Source: Saturnia japonica
Taxonomy: Eukaryota; Arthropoda; Insecta; Lepidoptera; Saturniidae
Direction of reading: 5' to 3'
Length of the DNA stretch: 64,000 nucleotides
Assembly (NCBI GenBank): GCA_033032175.1
Contig: CM065325.1
Coordinates: forward strand, 13,668,930 to 13,732,929
Below, in pieces: positions 45,963-58,779 of this stretch (the first letter of the stretch is position 1; each line of letters starts with the position of its first letter). The notes below the pieces were generated by a model. It was not told the DNA's origin and did no database searches. It saw only the letters and a list, made by a program, of their open reading frames with translations. A program made the position numbers and the translations under genes.

Positions 45963-47420
45963 AGAAAAAATATGATAACATAACAGATTTAGTTACCGAC
46001 CGTAAATAATGCGCTTTGGGCAAAAGAGGGAGATAGGTAGGCCAATTCGACGAGGACCATAGTCGACGTCATAGGACTTGCATTATCTGTTTATAAGGTA
46101 TTCTATCTCATTCTCTCACACGATAAATCTTATATCCTAAGTATGTATTTGTCCCTTTTTTGTATCGTTTTTTAAATCATAATGGTACTAAAGAAATTTT
46201 TACTTCATGAATGATTCATAGTTCAACAAAAAGTACCTTCAGTACAGAACAGTTTCAGTAAACTCAAGAGAAAGCTTTTAACAATTTATGAAATGAAGCG
46301 AAACTCATAATATATTCTTGAAGAAACAAGAAATGACAACGCACGCATAGCTAACCGACAATAACTCATTCCCGTTCAAAGAGATGAATATATACCGAGC
46401 TTGCCGGCACTCTCGGAGGTAATTCTGAGAGGGAGCCGTTACGGCATTCGTGTACTATGATATTTTTATGATAAAAAAGGGGCCGAGGGCAAGTACCGAG
46501 GTATGGATGCTTTGAATATTGTGGTTTAGGGTACCGTTATAAAAGAAAATAAACGAAAATAACAAAACAAGTCTTCTTCCTTTATTTGATTGGCAAAAGT
46601 GTTTTTACACAATTCTGCCTAATTCACGTATATAGAATATTTAAATAATTATCTTGCAATAATCAAACATAGCTTTAATAAGATGGCGGCTTTCTTGTTA
46701 AAACTTTCCGGTGAGTTCTTGTGGCAACTTAAAATACATGTTTCTAGTTATTACTTACTTATAATCTACTTCACTTGTGAACAATAACTAAACTGTATCA
46801 CGTAAAATGCCGCCAAAATTAGATAATATAAAGCTAAATAACATAAGTTTATGAATGAAAACAAAAACCACCGCATAAAACTTCAATATTCCGCCAAAAA
46901 CTCCCACAATACACTTATATGACAATATGATGATGATCTTTATGATGTAATCCTTATGTCCAGGGGTGGTAGATATTGGCTCAATAATCTTGGTGTAGAT
47001 ATCACTAAAAAAAGCTGGTACTTACATGCAAATAGCAAATACAGGAAGCTTAGTACCGTGGTCTGCCGCTTGGAGGACCTTTTTTAGTCCGTTGGTGCAC
47101 AAAAGTAGAAAGACCAAGGGCTTTATTCCGTCTTCCGCCCCGTATAACGACCTTTTCTTATTTAAAGTTGGCATTGTACTCTATCAGCCTTGAAAACTGG
47201 TACTTGTACCAGGAATCTGGTACGCCTATCATCTCTGCTGATGCACGATCGCGCGCGGCATTTTCCATCTCTGAATTGATTTAAAGCATAAACATATTAT
47301 CGATTATATTTAGCTCTATGAAAGGATCGATAATCAAAAAATCAACTACCAATTTATTTAAGTTATGATACATCTCTAAAATAAACAATTGACATGTGTC
47401 ATGCAAGCCTTCTAAAGTTG
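45963..47420. other. Unassigned, with a copy of repeat G
   Basis: About 46680-46830 (TTAAAATACATGTTTCTAG, GTATCACGTAAAATGCC) matches the reverse of about 1900-2100. The rest has no gene. Confidence 0.45.
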
Positions 47421-47586
47421 GCCCCCCACGGTTCGGATTATCACACACGACCGACGAGCACGGACAGCGACGCACCGCACACCAAGGCTACGGACTTGTC
47501 TGCGAATCTATCATCTATCTCTTCCCACGTTGCATCGGCAAGGGGTAGTCCGCGTCCGCCTGCAAATTCACGAACCGTGGGAGGCT
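47421..47586. mobile_element. Small inverted-repeat element (~166 bp)
   Basis: Ends GCCCCCCACGGTTCG at 47421 and CGAACCGTGGGAGGC at 47571-47585 are inverted repeats with one mismatch. The interior is GC-rich compared with its flanks and non-coding. No clear target duplication. Confidence 0.55.
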
Positions 47587-47730
47587 ATCTTTAGGATGAA
47601 TCAAGTATATACACTAGAATAACAGATTTTTTATACAATCTTGGAATATACAACGTTTGTAAAATTGTTTAAAAACTTAATTTGTTAAAAATTGCACCCG
47701 CGAATCATTATTTATTTAAAAGCAATATAA

Positions 47731-48234
47731 TCTATACAATTAATAAAATTGAAATGTTTGTTTGTAATGTCAAAATAACAGTTTTTTACTAAATGCATAT
47801 AAAAGTATATACTATACTTATAACAAAACACCCATTTTTTAAATTTTTGTCTGTCTATTTGTTCTGGGCAATCTCCGAAACGGTTGGACCGATTTTGACA
47901 GGACTTTCACTGGCAGATAGTTGATGTTATAAGTAGTAACTTAGGCTACTTTTATTTCAGAATTAGGGTTCCACGCAAATAAAAAAAATTGGTCTTGATG
48001 AATCAATTCCGGTGCTTAAATGGCTTACGCTGAGTAAACTATAATAGATATAGCAGATTAATTTACGACATATTTACAGACATTAAAAATTCCTACAAAA
48101 AAGTCAATGAAGGTATAAACAAAGACTTCCTTTCTTAAAAGATAGCCTTTGTCTTTAAAATTACCGATAGTGAAGCGGCAAGATTCGCGCAGGCATTCTG
48201 TAGCCCGCGTAAGTGAAGCCGTGAGCACAGCTAG
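47731..48234 (+). mobile_element. Helitron-like element H1, full length
   Basis: Host A then TCTATACAATTAATAAAATT at 47731, and GTGAGCACAG|CTAG ending 48234 before T. The body includes CGAAACGGTTGGACCGATTT and GCTTACGCTGAGTAAACT. Confidence 0.72.
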
Positions 48235-49959
48235 TATTGAAATATTTTTAATTACAACAAAATAATCATGTCGCAAATACGCTGCGTGACGTAATCATTC
48301 AATAAATAAAATTAAAGTTTTTCAGTATAGCTCCCACCGCGCGATGAAAACTTCGTTACTAAATTTTATTTTTGGAAGAAAAAAGTAAATAAAAAAACTA
48401 TTACTCTTTCCATATTTGTATTGTTTTAGGCTTTTCTTATCCATAGAGTAATATTGTAAATGAATTCACTTTGGTTTTATACATATTTTCAACTCGCGGA
48501 TTTATACTACGGAACCGTTTTATAAGAAACAATTCAGTTACGTTCAGCGTCGTGTATCTCCACTGAAACAATGTGACCCGAGTCCTGGTACCACGTATTC
48601 TTTGTTAAATAAAGGTCATAATTTACAAAATGTTTTGAACGTGTACTAAACGAGAGATTTTATCCGTTTAATGAACTGTTCTGTTTTGATATTACACATA
48701 GAATTTAATATGTTGTTCTCTGTGAATCTCTTTCAAGATTTCTTTCTATTTGGGTCATCCCGACTGGCGAAATAATTTCACACTACAGATGATCGCAGCG
48801 GAATAAATTTGTGTTGTTTTTCTGTGGTGAATAGGATTTCCACAGCTCCTTGCTGAAGGAGGGTTTCAGGTCGGCAACGTGTTAGTGATACCTCTGCTGT
48901 TACATAGGCTATTTTAACTGTTTTTAACAGACTTCAAGATAAGACGGGAGGTTACTTAATTCGAATGTATATTTTTTTATGGATGTCCAGCCATAACTTT
49001 TTGAAGTGAATAACTTCTTATGGGAGAGTAAACCGCTTCGTTACGTAACGCGTTACGGTGCCATTAATAGTAGCATAGTTTCAGTCAATCCTAACAACAC
49101 GCTTGTAGGTGTGACTGCTATAACCGAAGTCCCTAGGTTCGAATTCTCGCCGGCTTCCTTTTCTCTTTGGTTTGGTCTTTTTTGTTTTTTGGATTAGTTT
49201 AAGTTATCACTTCTGCCGAGCGTCTCGAGACGCACAATTATTTTTTTCTTTATGAACCGATTTGGATGATTCTTTTTTGTTGGACAGGGGATACCTCAAG
49301 GGTGGTCCTATTTTAATTTTATTGGCATTGGACCTGCAACTACAAAGATAATCAATGGAACTCTTCAAAAATTCAAAGTTGGTTATCTTTTTTGTTAAAA
49401 ATTGTCTTGTTACCTACCACCTTATTACCACATACGTTGTATAAAAAATGTTTAGTTGATCGTGTAAGAAGCATAAAACCACAGGGTATCAGAAAAACAG
49501 CGTAAAGTCTTTACACTTTATTCCTTGTAACATACCTACTTTTTTAACATGATTCTACTAATCCTTTTATAAAATACAATTTCTGTTTAACAAAACTATG
49601 TACAGATGGCGTGCCGAAACTACTTCCGCTACAATATATTTCAAACCGGATACACCGATTGACAACGGAAATCGTTTTATATTTAATAACTTTTGAATGA
49701 AGCCAACATAGGTACTAAATTTTTCAGTCATAGCAAGATTTATGAATGTATTCTGAGCCATTGAGCCAATAAGTATAGAAGTATCCAACATACCTTTACT
49801 GCTAAGCCTTGGTTTTTTAAATTTAAAGATGCTCACATGTGGGTTACTTCTACTATTATTTAAGGCATGTTGTCCTGTTTTCCTCGCAAAAATACTTTTA
49901 CGTGACCACTTTGTGTGAGTGCGATCTTGACAGATCTCAGTTTTTTCCCCTCCCCACTT
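48235..49959. other. Unassigned, with a repeat and a SINE-like head
   Basis: TTTTTTATGGATGTCCAGCC at about 48973 and TTATGAACCGATTTGGATGA at about 49251 match a repeat at 53020-53120. Between them, TGACTGCTATAACCGAAGTC with B box GGTTCGAATTC (49136-49146) resembles the head of the SINE at 374-646. No host gene is supported. Confidence 0.45.
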
Positions 49960-50382
49960 TTCAGAATGTCACACAAGCAATTCGTAATAGCCTCAATATC
50001 TTAGGTGTGGATATTCACAGCGACCTCAACTCGAGGGATTACAAGGGTAGTGTTTTTATCTCTACTACATCATGGAGACCTCGGAATCCTGAACTGGGAG
50101 CGATGGTTTTTCACGCCCGGTCAACTGTATCTTCTTTACAAGGCACTAGTTGGGCTAGTATGGAATACTGTTAGTATCTCTGGGATGTATGGACAGGTTT
50201 CTATGGAGGTTGATGATGTATGGGCTTTTCGCATTATTAATGATGCAGAAATCACCAAACACATTGAGCCGCTTCAGCTGCGCAGGAACATTGCTTCGCT
50301 GAGCGTGTTCTATCGTCTGTATCATGTTGAGTGTTCTGAAGAGCTGTTCAATCTAATATGCTCCTCTCCCTTCCCCAATTAA
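49960..50382 (+). pseudogene. LINE relic (RT C-terminal region)
   Basis: Two frames together recall a moth LINE reverse transcriptase: AIRNSLNILGVDIHSDLNS, then after a shift FFTPGQLYLLYKALVGLVWN and EPLQLRRNIASLSVFYRLYH and CSEELFNLI. The stop follows shortly. It belongs to the same family as the relic in intron 1 of the host gene. Confidence 0.75.
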
Positions 50383-52130
50383 ACCTACTATTTTTATAAA
50401 CATTTCTAGCTTTTTATTGTGGCTGTCGTTTAAAACCAGACAACGACAAGTAAATAATATTTTTCATTTTAGAATTAATTTTCCCTTTAGTTGTTTACTA
50501 AGAAAGATGTAGTTATGGTTTGAAACATATACAGTAATGTTTCACAGCCACACAAAGCTACGGACGATTAAATCCCAGTAACTGTGGTCGCTTGCGTCTG
50601 ACGGACTCAGCTATATATCCTAAACTAAATAATAGTCGGGTATATACAGCGTGGTTTTAAACGCAGAACATTAAATAATACAAGGGTAATATTACTCACT
50701 AGGAAAGTTCTATGAATTTATAGTTTTAATGATCGAAAAATCATAAAACTTGAATAGAAGTTTTATCATTTGGGAGCGTCTTGTAAGTAACTTGTATGTT
50801 TTAGACGGAAATAACATTCAGTTAAGTCTTAGTCAAGTTTTTTTTCTATTAATTTTTATAAAATTCAATAATCATTTAAGTCATAATTGTTACGATCCTT
50901 TGAAATAGTCTTCTTTTCATTTTCTTACTGCGATATAATCCGAACCCGCCGAACACCCGACAAATGTTGCAAATTTTCAGAATCAGGTCGACGACTTGTT
51001 CCCTCGCGGGTTTTTCGTCGAGTTAGTAGTATATTAGTTGGATTTTGTAAAAATAAGTAGGAGCACATTTGATTCTAAATTTTCCGTCCGAGAACCCATC
51101 TGTTACAGGGCGATATACTAACTTCCGTGAGTAAGAAAGAAACAAACTGTACATTCTACGGTCCACAATAATGTATACAGAATGTTCTATTATTTTGATA
51201 ACAGCCTTTAGAATCGATGACTGTAGGGAAATTGGAAACAAAAACATGTATATCTATACATAATAAATTAACGCCACATATTTGATGAAATAATTCCATT
51301 TCGGAGTATCACGTAGATTAAAATCGTCAAATTTATAATTATACTAGATTAAAAACTGTAAAAATATTTTCAAACTTCTACATGTGAAGCTTTCTGAGCC
51401 GGTCGTTTAATCTCAAATCATTAATATCGTTAAATGAGATAAATAATATCTAAAATACTCAAGCATGAGAGAGACGTTAAATCGACTATTACGTTTTGTA
51501 AAACATACCTATCAAAGACGTTTGGGAAAACAAAGAATCTCACTTAAAACTTCGCAGTCCATCATTAGACACTTGTAAGAGATCAAAGCCCAAGTTCGGA
51601 GACAAGTAGGGATTAAATTTCGTTCAAGATTTAAATTCACTGGAACGAATTAAATTGACTTTTACAGTTTTTTTATGAATATTAGGACAATTGTAAAATT
51701 ATTCTTTGGAAGCAATTTCATTACACGAAAAGAGAGACGAAAGTAAATGGAATTTTTATGAAGTATTTTATAATTTAAAATGATTTTATATACAATTTTT
51801 TTTACGCTTTTAAGTCAATGCTATTTTATAAGTAGATACGGCACTGACGCTCTTTACATGCAATCTTGAAAGGTGGGCAATTGCCTTCAGTTCACTTTCA
51901 ACTTGATACTCACGGTGTGAGCGAGAAGAAACTTTTGTCCTTTTTTGACAACACAGATTCCGCTTTACGCTGTGATTTTCTATCTCTTTTGTTTAAACAT
52001 GCTGATAACAAAATTTGTAACGTTTTCAAATTACTTTTACTGAGAGTGTAACGCGTCTATTTATAAAATATAATTGTTTATAGTCTATTTGCACTTGCAA
52101 TCTCTAGCTAACAACAGACACCATTACACT
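50383..52130. other. No gene recognised
   Basis: AT-rich with only short frames and no recognised shared repeat. Confidence 0.45.
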
Positions 52131-52510
52131 GCCCCCCCCCCCCCACAGGTACATAGGTTCTGTATAAGACATTTATTTGTATTTTATTATACTAGTTAAA
52201 CAAAAAAAATCTGATCATTGATTACATATACACATGTTTTTTCCTTCCTTCCAGCAGACACGAACCTGTATATATGTAATAGTATAACTCGAATTCTACG
52301 GATAGGGAATTAGCCAGTTCGGGGTGTAGTTACTTGTCCGGCAACAGTCCAAGACGAGGTTCGGCCACTTTGGCACCCTTGAGCATGTTGCTTTCGCAAC
52401 TGACTGCCTTCAGCGCTCGCCCCCAAGCCACGGTGAAGATGTAAAAGCCGTCTTGAGGTACGAGTTTTCTTAGGCCCTTATGGGTAACAGTGAAGTCAGA
52501 TTTAAAAAAT
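52131..52510 (+). repeat. Diverged jockey-type LINE 3' UTR copy
   Basis: After a run of about 14 C residues it reads ACAGGTACATAGGTTCTGTA, CGAGGTTCGGCCACTTTGGC, CAGCGCTCGCCCCCAAGCC, GGTGAAGATGTAAAAGCC and GGGTAACAGTGAAGTC. This is collinear with 11205-11600 but clearly older. It is 5'-truncated inside the 3' UTR. Confidence 0.75.
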
Positions 52511-53559
52511 GTGCCGCTATTCGATTCGCGACGTAGTAAAGTGATGTTTCGCTAACGGGAACCTGTAGCGGTTTCTCTAAATTTTTAAAGTTAAAACTTC
52601 TTTAGCACCCTTGTGATTTGAAACTCGTTGAAACGCAAAAGCGAAATTAAAAAGAGACAAATATATTTATTTTACACTGCGAGAGAATGAGCTAGAATAC
52701 AATATACAGTATTTCCCTATTATCTCGGTCTCCTCTTTGTACGTGTGTGTGTGTCACCTGCGTATTACGAAGCCTCGGGAAAGGCGTCATAGCCAGCGTG
52801 GTGCATCGTTCACGCGTATGGTTTAAAGTATATATTTCATTTTTTCTGAAGGTTTCACTTCTACCGTGAACTACACACATGTTTTTTTAAAGGCCTAAGT
52901 GTTTCTTTCAAGGTACATATGCTATCCCTCAATGCAGCAGGTGGGACTGTGGTCGAGTTACAGACTACTGGAACTTATATAGAGGTATGCATTATGAAAG
53001 TTATTGCTTATTTTTAACGTTTTTTAATGGATGTTCAGGCATAACTTCTTTGTTTATGAACCGATTTATATGATTCTTTTTTTGTTGGAAAGGCAATACT
53101 TTAAAAGTGGTTTTATTTTTCGTTAATGTTGTCTTGTTGAAGTAAAGCTTCTATACGAGCTACCTAAGAGTAACTCAGATGTTTTTGAACGGGAATAACG
53201 TTGCGTAGCGATGCTTTAAGATTGATAAGGAAATTATGTCTTTATGCCTCTTCAGTAAAATCTATATCAACAGTATTCATATACCAATGAGATAAAATAT
53301 TCAATTTGTAAAGTAACGCTTGGTGAAATAAACTCGGGCGAGGGTTTGCGGGGGGAGGGGTGGTCCCGTGATTGGCGATTGGATACCTTTAGACTTACTT
53401 TCGAGTTCGGTGTTTACATCATCGGCAGGTTGTTTGTACGACTCGGCCTTTCGGGAATTTAACGAGCCGTGATTTTAACTTGGTGTTTGAATGTCTTTCG
53501 ATTCATCATACCTTATACAGTTTGTTACGTTTTGTAATTTGACAGATTTATTATTTAGA
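52511..53559. other. Unassigned; one weak exon-like segment
   Basis: 52913-52984 is flanked by TTTCTTTCAAG and GAG|GTATGC and is open in two frames. About 53020-53200 is a repeat related to 48973-49300 and 31600-31670. 53330-53480 is GC-richer but shows no gene. Confidence 0.4.
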
Positions 53560-53739
53560 TATAGTCACACGGACTAAGAAAGGGATGCTGAGAAAGAGAG
53601 GATGAAGGAAAGAAATATCACTGAATAAGTTTTTAAGACGAGTGTGAATGGAAACGTTGGAAGAGGAAGGGCTAGACGAACGTTCCATGATCAAATCGGG
53701 GACGTTTTGACGAAAGGTCAGGTCAATAGTACTCTAAAC

Positions 53740-56700
53740 TAGCGGTGGGCGATTATGAGATATACTATAATAATGTTATCATTTGATTATGAAGATATCT
53801 CGAGATATCTCGATTATAGCCATTAGTAATTACTAATATTAGTAGTTCGAAGATGAGTGATCATTTGTAATTGAAATACCATTAGTAATTAATAATATTA
53901 ATAGTTCGAAGATGAGTGATCATTTGTAATCGAAATACCATTAGTAATTACTAATATTAGTAGTTCGAAGATGAGTGATCATTTGTAATCGAAATACCAT
54001 TAGTAATTAATAATATTAATAGTTCGAAGATGAGTGATCATTTGTAATCGAAATACCATTAGTAATTACTAATATTAGTAGTTCGATGATAAGTGTTCAT
54101 TCATAATCGAAGTACCATTAGTAATTACTAATATTAGTAGGTCGAAGATGAGTGATCATTTGTAATCGAAATACCATTAGTAATTACTAATATTAGTAGT
54201 TCGAAGATGAGTGATCATTTGTAATTGAAATACCATTAGTAATTAATAATATTAATAGTTCGAAGATGAGTGATCATTTTGTAATCGAAATACCATTAGT
54301 AATTACTAATATTAGTAGTTCGAAGATGAGTGATCATTTGTAATCGAAATACCATTAGTAATTACTAATATTAGTAGTTCGAAGATGAGTGATCATTTGT
54401 AATTGAAATACCATTAGTAATTAATAATATTAATAGTTCGAAGATGAGTGATCATTTGTAATCGAAATACCATTAGTAATTACTAATATTAGTAGTTCGA
54501 AGATGAGTGATCATTTGTAATCGAAATACCATTAGTAATTAATAATATTAATAGTTCGAAGATGAGTGATCATTTGTAATCGAAATACCATTAGTAATTA
54601 CTAATATTAGTAGTTCGAAGATGAGTGATCATTTGTAATCGAAATACCATTAGTAATTACTAATATTAGTAGTTCGAAGATGAGTGATCATTTGTAATTG
54701 AAATACCATTAGTAATTAATAATATTAATAGTTCGAAGATGAGTGATCATTTGTAATCGAAATACCATTAGTAATTACTAATATTAGTAGTTCGAAGATG
54801 AGTGATCATTTGTAATCGAAATACCATTAGTAATTAATAATATTAATAGTTCGAAGATGAGTGATCATTTGTAATCGAAATACCATTAGTAATTACTAAT
54901 ATTAGTAGTTCGATGATAAGTGATCATTCATAATCGAAGTACCATTAGTAATTACTAATATTAGTAGGTCGAAGATGAGTGATCATTTGTAATCGAAATA
55001 CCATTAGTAATTACTAATATTAGTAGTTCGAAGATGAGTGATCATTTGTAATTGAAATACCATTAGTAATTAATAATATTAATAGTTCGAAGATGAGTGA
55101 TCATTTGTAATCGAAATACCATTAGTAATTACTAATATTAGTAGTTCGAAGATGAGTGATCATTTGTAATCGAAATACCATTAGTAATTACTAATATTAG
55201 TAGTTCGAAGATGAGTGATCATTTGTAATTGAAATACCATTAGTAATTAATAATATTAATAGTTCGAAGATGAGTGATCATTTGTAATCGAAATACCATT
55301 AGTAATTACTAATATTAGTAGTTCGAAGATGAGTGATCATTTGTAATCGAAATACCATTAGTAATTAATAATATTAATAGTTCGAAGATGAGTGATCATT
55401 TGTAATCGAAATACCATTAGTAATTACTAATATTAGTAGTTCGATGATAAGTGATCATTCATAATCGAAGTACCATTAGTAATTACTAATATTAGTAGGT
55501 CGAAGATGAGTGATCATTTGTAATCGAAATACCATTAGTAATTACTAATATTAGTAGTTCGAAGATGAGTGATCATTTGTGATTGAAATACCATTAGTAA
55601 TTAATAATATTAATAGTTCGAAGATGAGTGATCATTTGTAATCGAAATACCATTAGTAATTACTAATATTAGTAGTTCGAAGATGAGTGATCATTTGTAA
55701 TCGAAATACCATTAGTAATTACTAATATTAGTAGTTCGAAGATGAGTGATCATTTGTAATTGAAATACCATTAGTAATTAATAATATTAATAGTTCGAAG
55801 ATGAGTGATCATTTGTAATCGAAATACCATTAGTAATTACTAATATTAGTAGTTCGAAGATGAGTGATCATTTGTAATCGAAATACCATTAGTAATTACT
55901 AATATTAGTAGTTCGAAGATGAGTGATCATTTGTAATTGAAATACCATTAGTAATTAATAATATTAATAGTTCGAAGATGAGTGATCATTTGTAATCGAA
56001 ATACCATTAGTAATTACTAATATTAGTAGTTCGAAGATGAGTGATCATTTGTAATCGAAATACCATTAGTAATTAATAATATTAATAGTTCGAAGATGAG
56101 TGATCATTTGTAATCGAAATACCATTAGTAATTAATAATATTAATAGTTCGAAGATGAGTGATCATTTGTAATCGAAATACCATTAGTAATTACTAATAT
56201 TAGTAGTTCGATGATAAGTGATCATTCATAATCGAAGTACCATTAGTAATTACTAATATTAGTAGGTCGAAGATGAGTGATCATTTGTAATCGAAATACC
56301 ATTAGTAATTACTAATATTAGTAGTTCGAAGATGAGTGATCATTTGTGATTGAAATACCATTAGTAATTAATAATATTAATAGTTCGAAGATGAGTGATC
56401 ATTTGTAATCGAAATACCATTAGTAATTACTAATATTAGTAGTTCGAAGATGAGTGATCATTTGTAATCGAAATACCATTAGTAATTACTAATATTAGTA
56501 GTTCGAAGATGAGTGATCATTTGTAATTGAAATACCATTAGTAATTAATAATATTAATAGTTCGAAGATGAGTGATCATTTGTAATCGAAATACCATTAG
56601 TAATTACTAATATTAGTAGTTCGAAGATGAGTGATCATTTGTAATCGAAATACCATTAGTAATTAATAATATTAATAGTTCGAAGATGAGTGATCATTTG

Positions 56701-57422
56701 TAATCGAAATACCATTAGTAATTACTAATATTAGTAGTTCGATGATAAGTGATCATTCATAATCGAAGTACCATTAGTAATTACTAATATTAGTAGGTCG
56801 AAGATGAGTGATCATTTGTAATCGAAATACCATTAGTAATTACTAATATTAGTAGTTCGAAGATGAGTGATCATTTGTAATTGAAATACCATTAGTAATT
56901 AATAATATTAATAGTTCGAAGATGAGTGATCATTTGTAATCGAAATACCATTAGTAATTACTAATATTAGTAGTTCGATGATGAGTGATCATTTGTAATT
57001 GAAATACCATTAGTAATTAATAATATTAATAGTTCGAAGATGAGTGATCATTTGTAATCGAAATACCATTAGTAATTACTAATATTAGTAGTTCGATGAT
57101 AAGTGATCATTCATAATCGAAGTACCATTAGTAATTACTAATATTAGTAGGTCGAAGATGAGTGATCATTTGTAATCGAAATACCATTAGTAATTACTAA
57201 TATTAGTAGTTCGAAGATGAGTGATCATTTGTAATCGAAATACTATTAGTAAATACTAATATTAGTAGTTCGAATATGAGTGATCATTTGTAATCGAAAT
57301 ACCGTTAGTAATTACTAATATTAGTAGTTCGATGATGATGAGTGATGATAAAATTAGTTTGAATTATCACTCATCATCGAAATATCTTGATTATATAAAT
57401 CATTCATAATCGCCCACCTCTA
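53740..57422. mobile_element. Non-autonomous hAT element carrying a satellite array
   Basis: The 19 bp ends TAGCGGTGGGCGATTATGA and (reverse) TAGAGGTGGGCGATTATGA differ at one base and have the hAT-type TAG-x-GGTGGGC start. They are flanked by perfect 8 bp direct repeats CTCTAAAC (53732-53739 and 57423-57430), the hAT target duplication length. Length is 3683 bp, nearly all tandem repeat. No transposase is present, so movement would rely on an enzyme made elsewhere. Confidence 0.9.
53820..57350. repeat. 59 bp satellite array with higher-order structure
   Basis: About 59 complete monomers of 59 bp plus a partial one. Each contains a 16 bp perfect palindrome ATTAGTAATTACTAAT (or its variant) and GATGAGTGATCATTTGTAAT. 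Types: A (TTACTAATATTAGTAG), B (TTAATAATATTAATAG, two linked changes nine bases apart), C (TTCGATGATAAGTGATCATT) and D (TAGGTCGAAG). C always precedes D. C monomers start at 54056, 54883, 55414, 56181, 56712 and 57066, spaced 14, 9, 13, 9 and 6 monomers. The 9-mer (531 bp) unit C-D-A-B-A-A-B-A-B occurs at 54883 and again at 56181. Confidence 0.95.
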
Positions 57423-57545
57423 CTCTAAACTGACAAGCGTGCGTGAAAAGATTGATGAATGTTGAAGAAGCGAAAGATGTATGCCAGGATCCTAGCAAGT
57501 GGAAGGACGTAGTCTCTGTTTACTCCGTTGGGAAAAAGGTGTGAT

Positions 57546-58071
57546 TTATAAATAAATAAATGTTTAACTAATTACCGTCGTATGTACTGCTTAGACGTTG
57601 AACGTTGAACGGCGAATCTTGCACACACGCTAGCCTAGCATCTGTTTATGTCATTCCTAATAAAAATATGTTAAACTAACCTGCTGTTTAAGTATCGTTT
57701 AAAATAGTTTGTATTCATAATGTGAGAAAGATTCGTAGGGGTCAGTTAGTACTCTATAAATAAATAGGTTTATTATGTTGCTAATCAAGTGTAAATAAAT
57801 ACTCCATAATCTGTTTAATCTTACTTAAACTTAAATTGGTACTTAGATCTGAGGGTTTTGTACGGTAAAACTATAATATTATATTCTGTTATCAAGGTCC
57901 CTGGCTCCTATGTAAAGCAAAATATACTGCGTGCAAATATTTAACTGTAAATAAGATGGTATTTATTAGTTATGTGCCGGATAACCGTATCATCTCTATC
58001 TGCGGATATTCGAAGGAAAATATATTATATCCGTATGTACGTCATTTTTTTGTGAATCTCAAACGGAACTG
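57546..58071. other. No gene recognised
   Basis: AT-rich with short frames only. Confidence 0.45.
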
Positions 58072-58340
58072 TTTTTTATGGTAAAAAGGGAGCAATCGGG
58101 TAGGTGGCGGACCTGTTGGAAAGTGATCACCGCCGCCCACAAACATCCCAGAGGGCTCGCAGATGCGTTGCCGGCCTTTTAGGAAAGAATAAGCTCTCTT
58201 TTGAAGGCCATCAGGTCATAACGGCTCGGAAAGAACTCAGACGACAGCAGGTTCTACAGAGTGGTTATGCGAGGTAGAAAGTTCCTTAAGAAACGTACTG
58301 TTGTGGAACGCTGAACATCGAGGTGGTGTGGATGGAACGT
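58072..58340 (+). repeat. Dispersed moth-type repeat
   Basis: GGCGGACCTGTTGGAAAGTG, CCAGAGGGCTCGCAGATGCG, TTGCCGGCCTTTTAGGAAAG and TGTGGAACGCTGAACATCGA are in the order of a very common non-coding repeat of moth and butterfly genomes, as I recall it. It probably derives from a LINE or SINE tail. Confidence 0.6.
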
Positions 58341-58424
58341 TTATAAAATTTGGAAAGTAGAAATGAAAAACTTAGAACTTGCTTCTTTTATTTGTTACTA
58401 AATTAGAATTTGTACAAATAATTC

Positions 58425-58610
58425 AATTGAAGCCTCTGTTTGCAATGTCAAAATAACAGCTTTTTACTTAATACTTTTGAAAAAATAAACGGTATTAAGA
58501 AAAAAAAAAAAAAAAAAAAATTCTGTCTGACTATCTTTTTGGTTCAGCTAATCTCTGAAACCGTTGCACCGATTTTCACAAAACTGAAAGTGACGTAGCT
58601 AAAAAGCGGG
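58425..58610 (+). mobile_element. Helitron-like repeat H1, TC-end fragment
   Basis: ATTCAATTGAAGCCTCTGTT, TGCAATGTCAAAATAACAGC and CTGAAACCGTTGCACCGATT match H1. An A-run of about 20 bases at 58500-58520 has expanded inside it. Confidence 0.55.
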
Positions 58611-58779
58611 TTCATCACATTATCGACGGCATTAATAACTTAATTACTAGTATTTAATATAAAACAGCATAGTTGTCATTTTTTGAATTCTCTCTGCTTG
58701 GAGCAGCCCGGCTGATGGAAGACCTTCACACTACAGAAGATTGCAGCCAAATGACCTTTTGTTGTATTCTCGCGGTGAG

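Larger units (their letters stand above)
53560..57545 (+). pseudogene. LINE relic split by the hAT element
   Basis: The flanks of the hAT element, 53560-53731 and 57431-57545, read as one broken LINE C-terminal tail: [22 protein letters not shown], then after the insertion LMNVEEAKDVC and KWKDVVSVYSVGKK, ending before AATAAATAAAT. The order (MNVEEA-x-x-VC, W-x-x-VVS-Y) is that of a common moth LINE. Most of this span is the inserted element. Confidence 0.6.

Noticed and set aside
53820..57350. CRISPR array
   Set aside because: Tandem units are directly adjacent with no unique spacers, in an insect-like genome, inside a hAT element.
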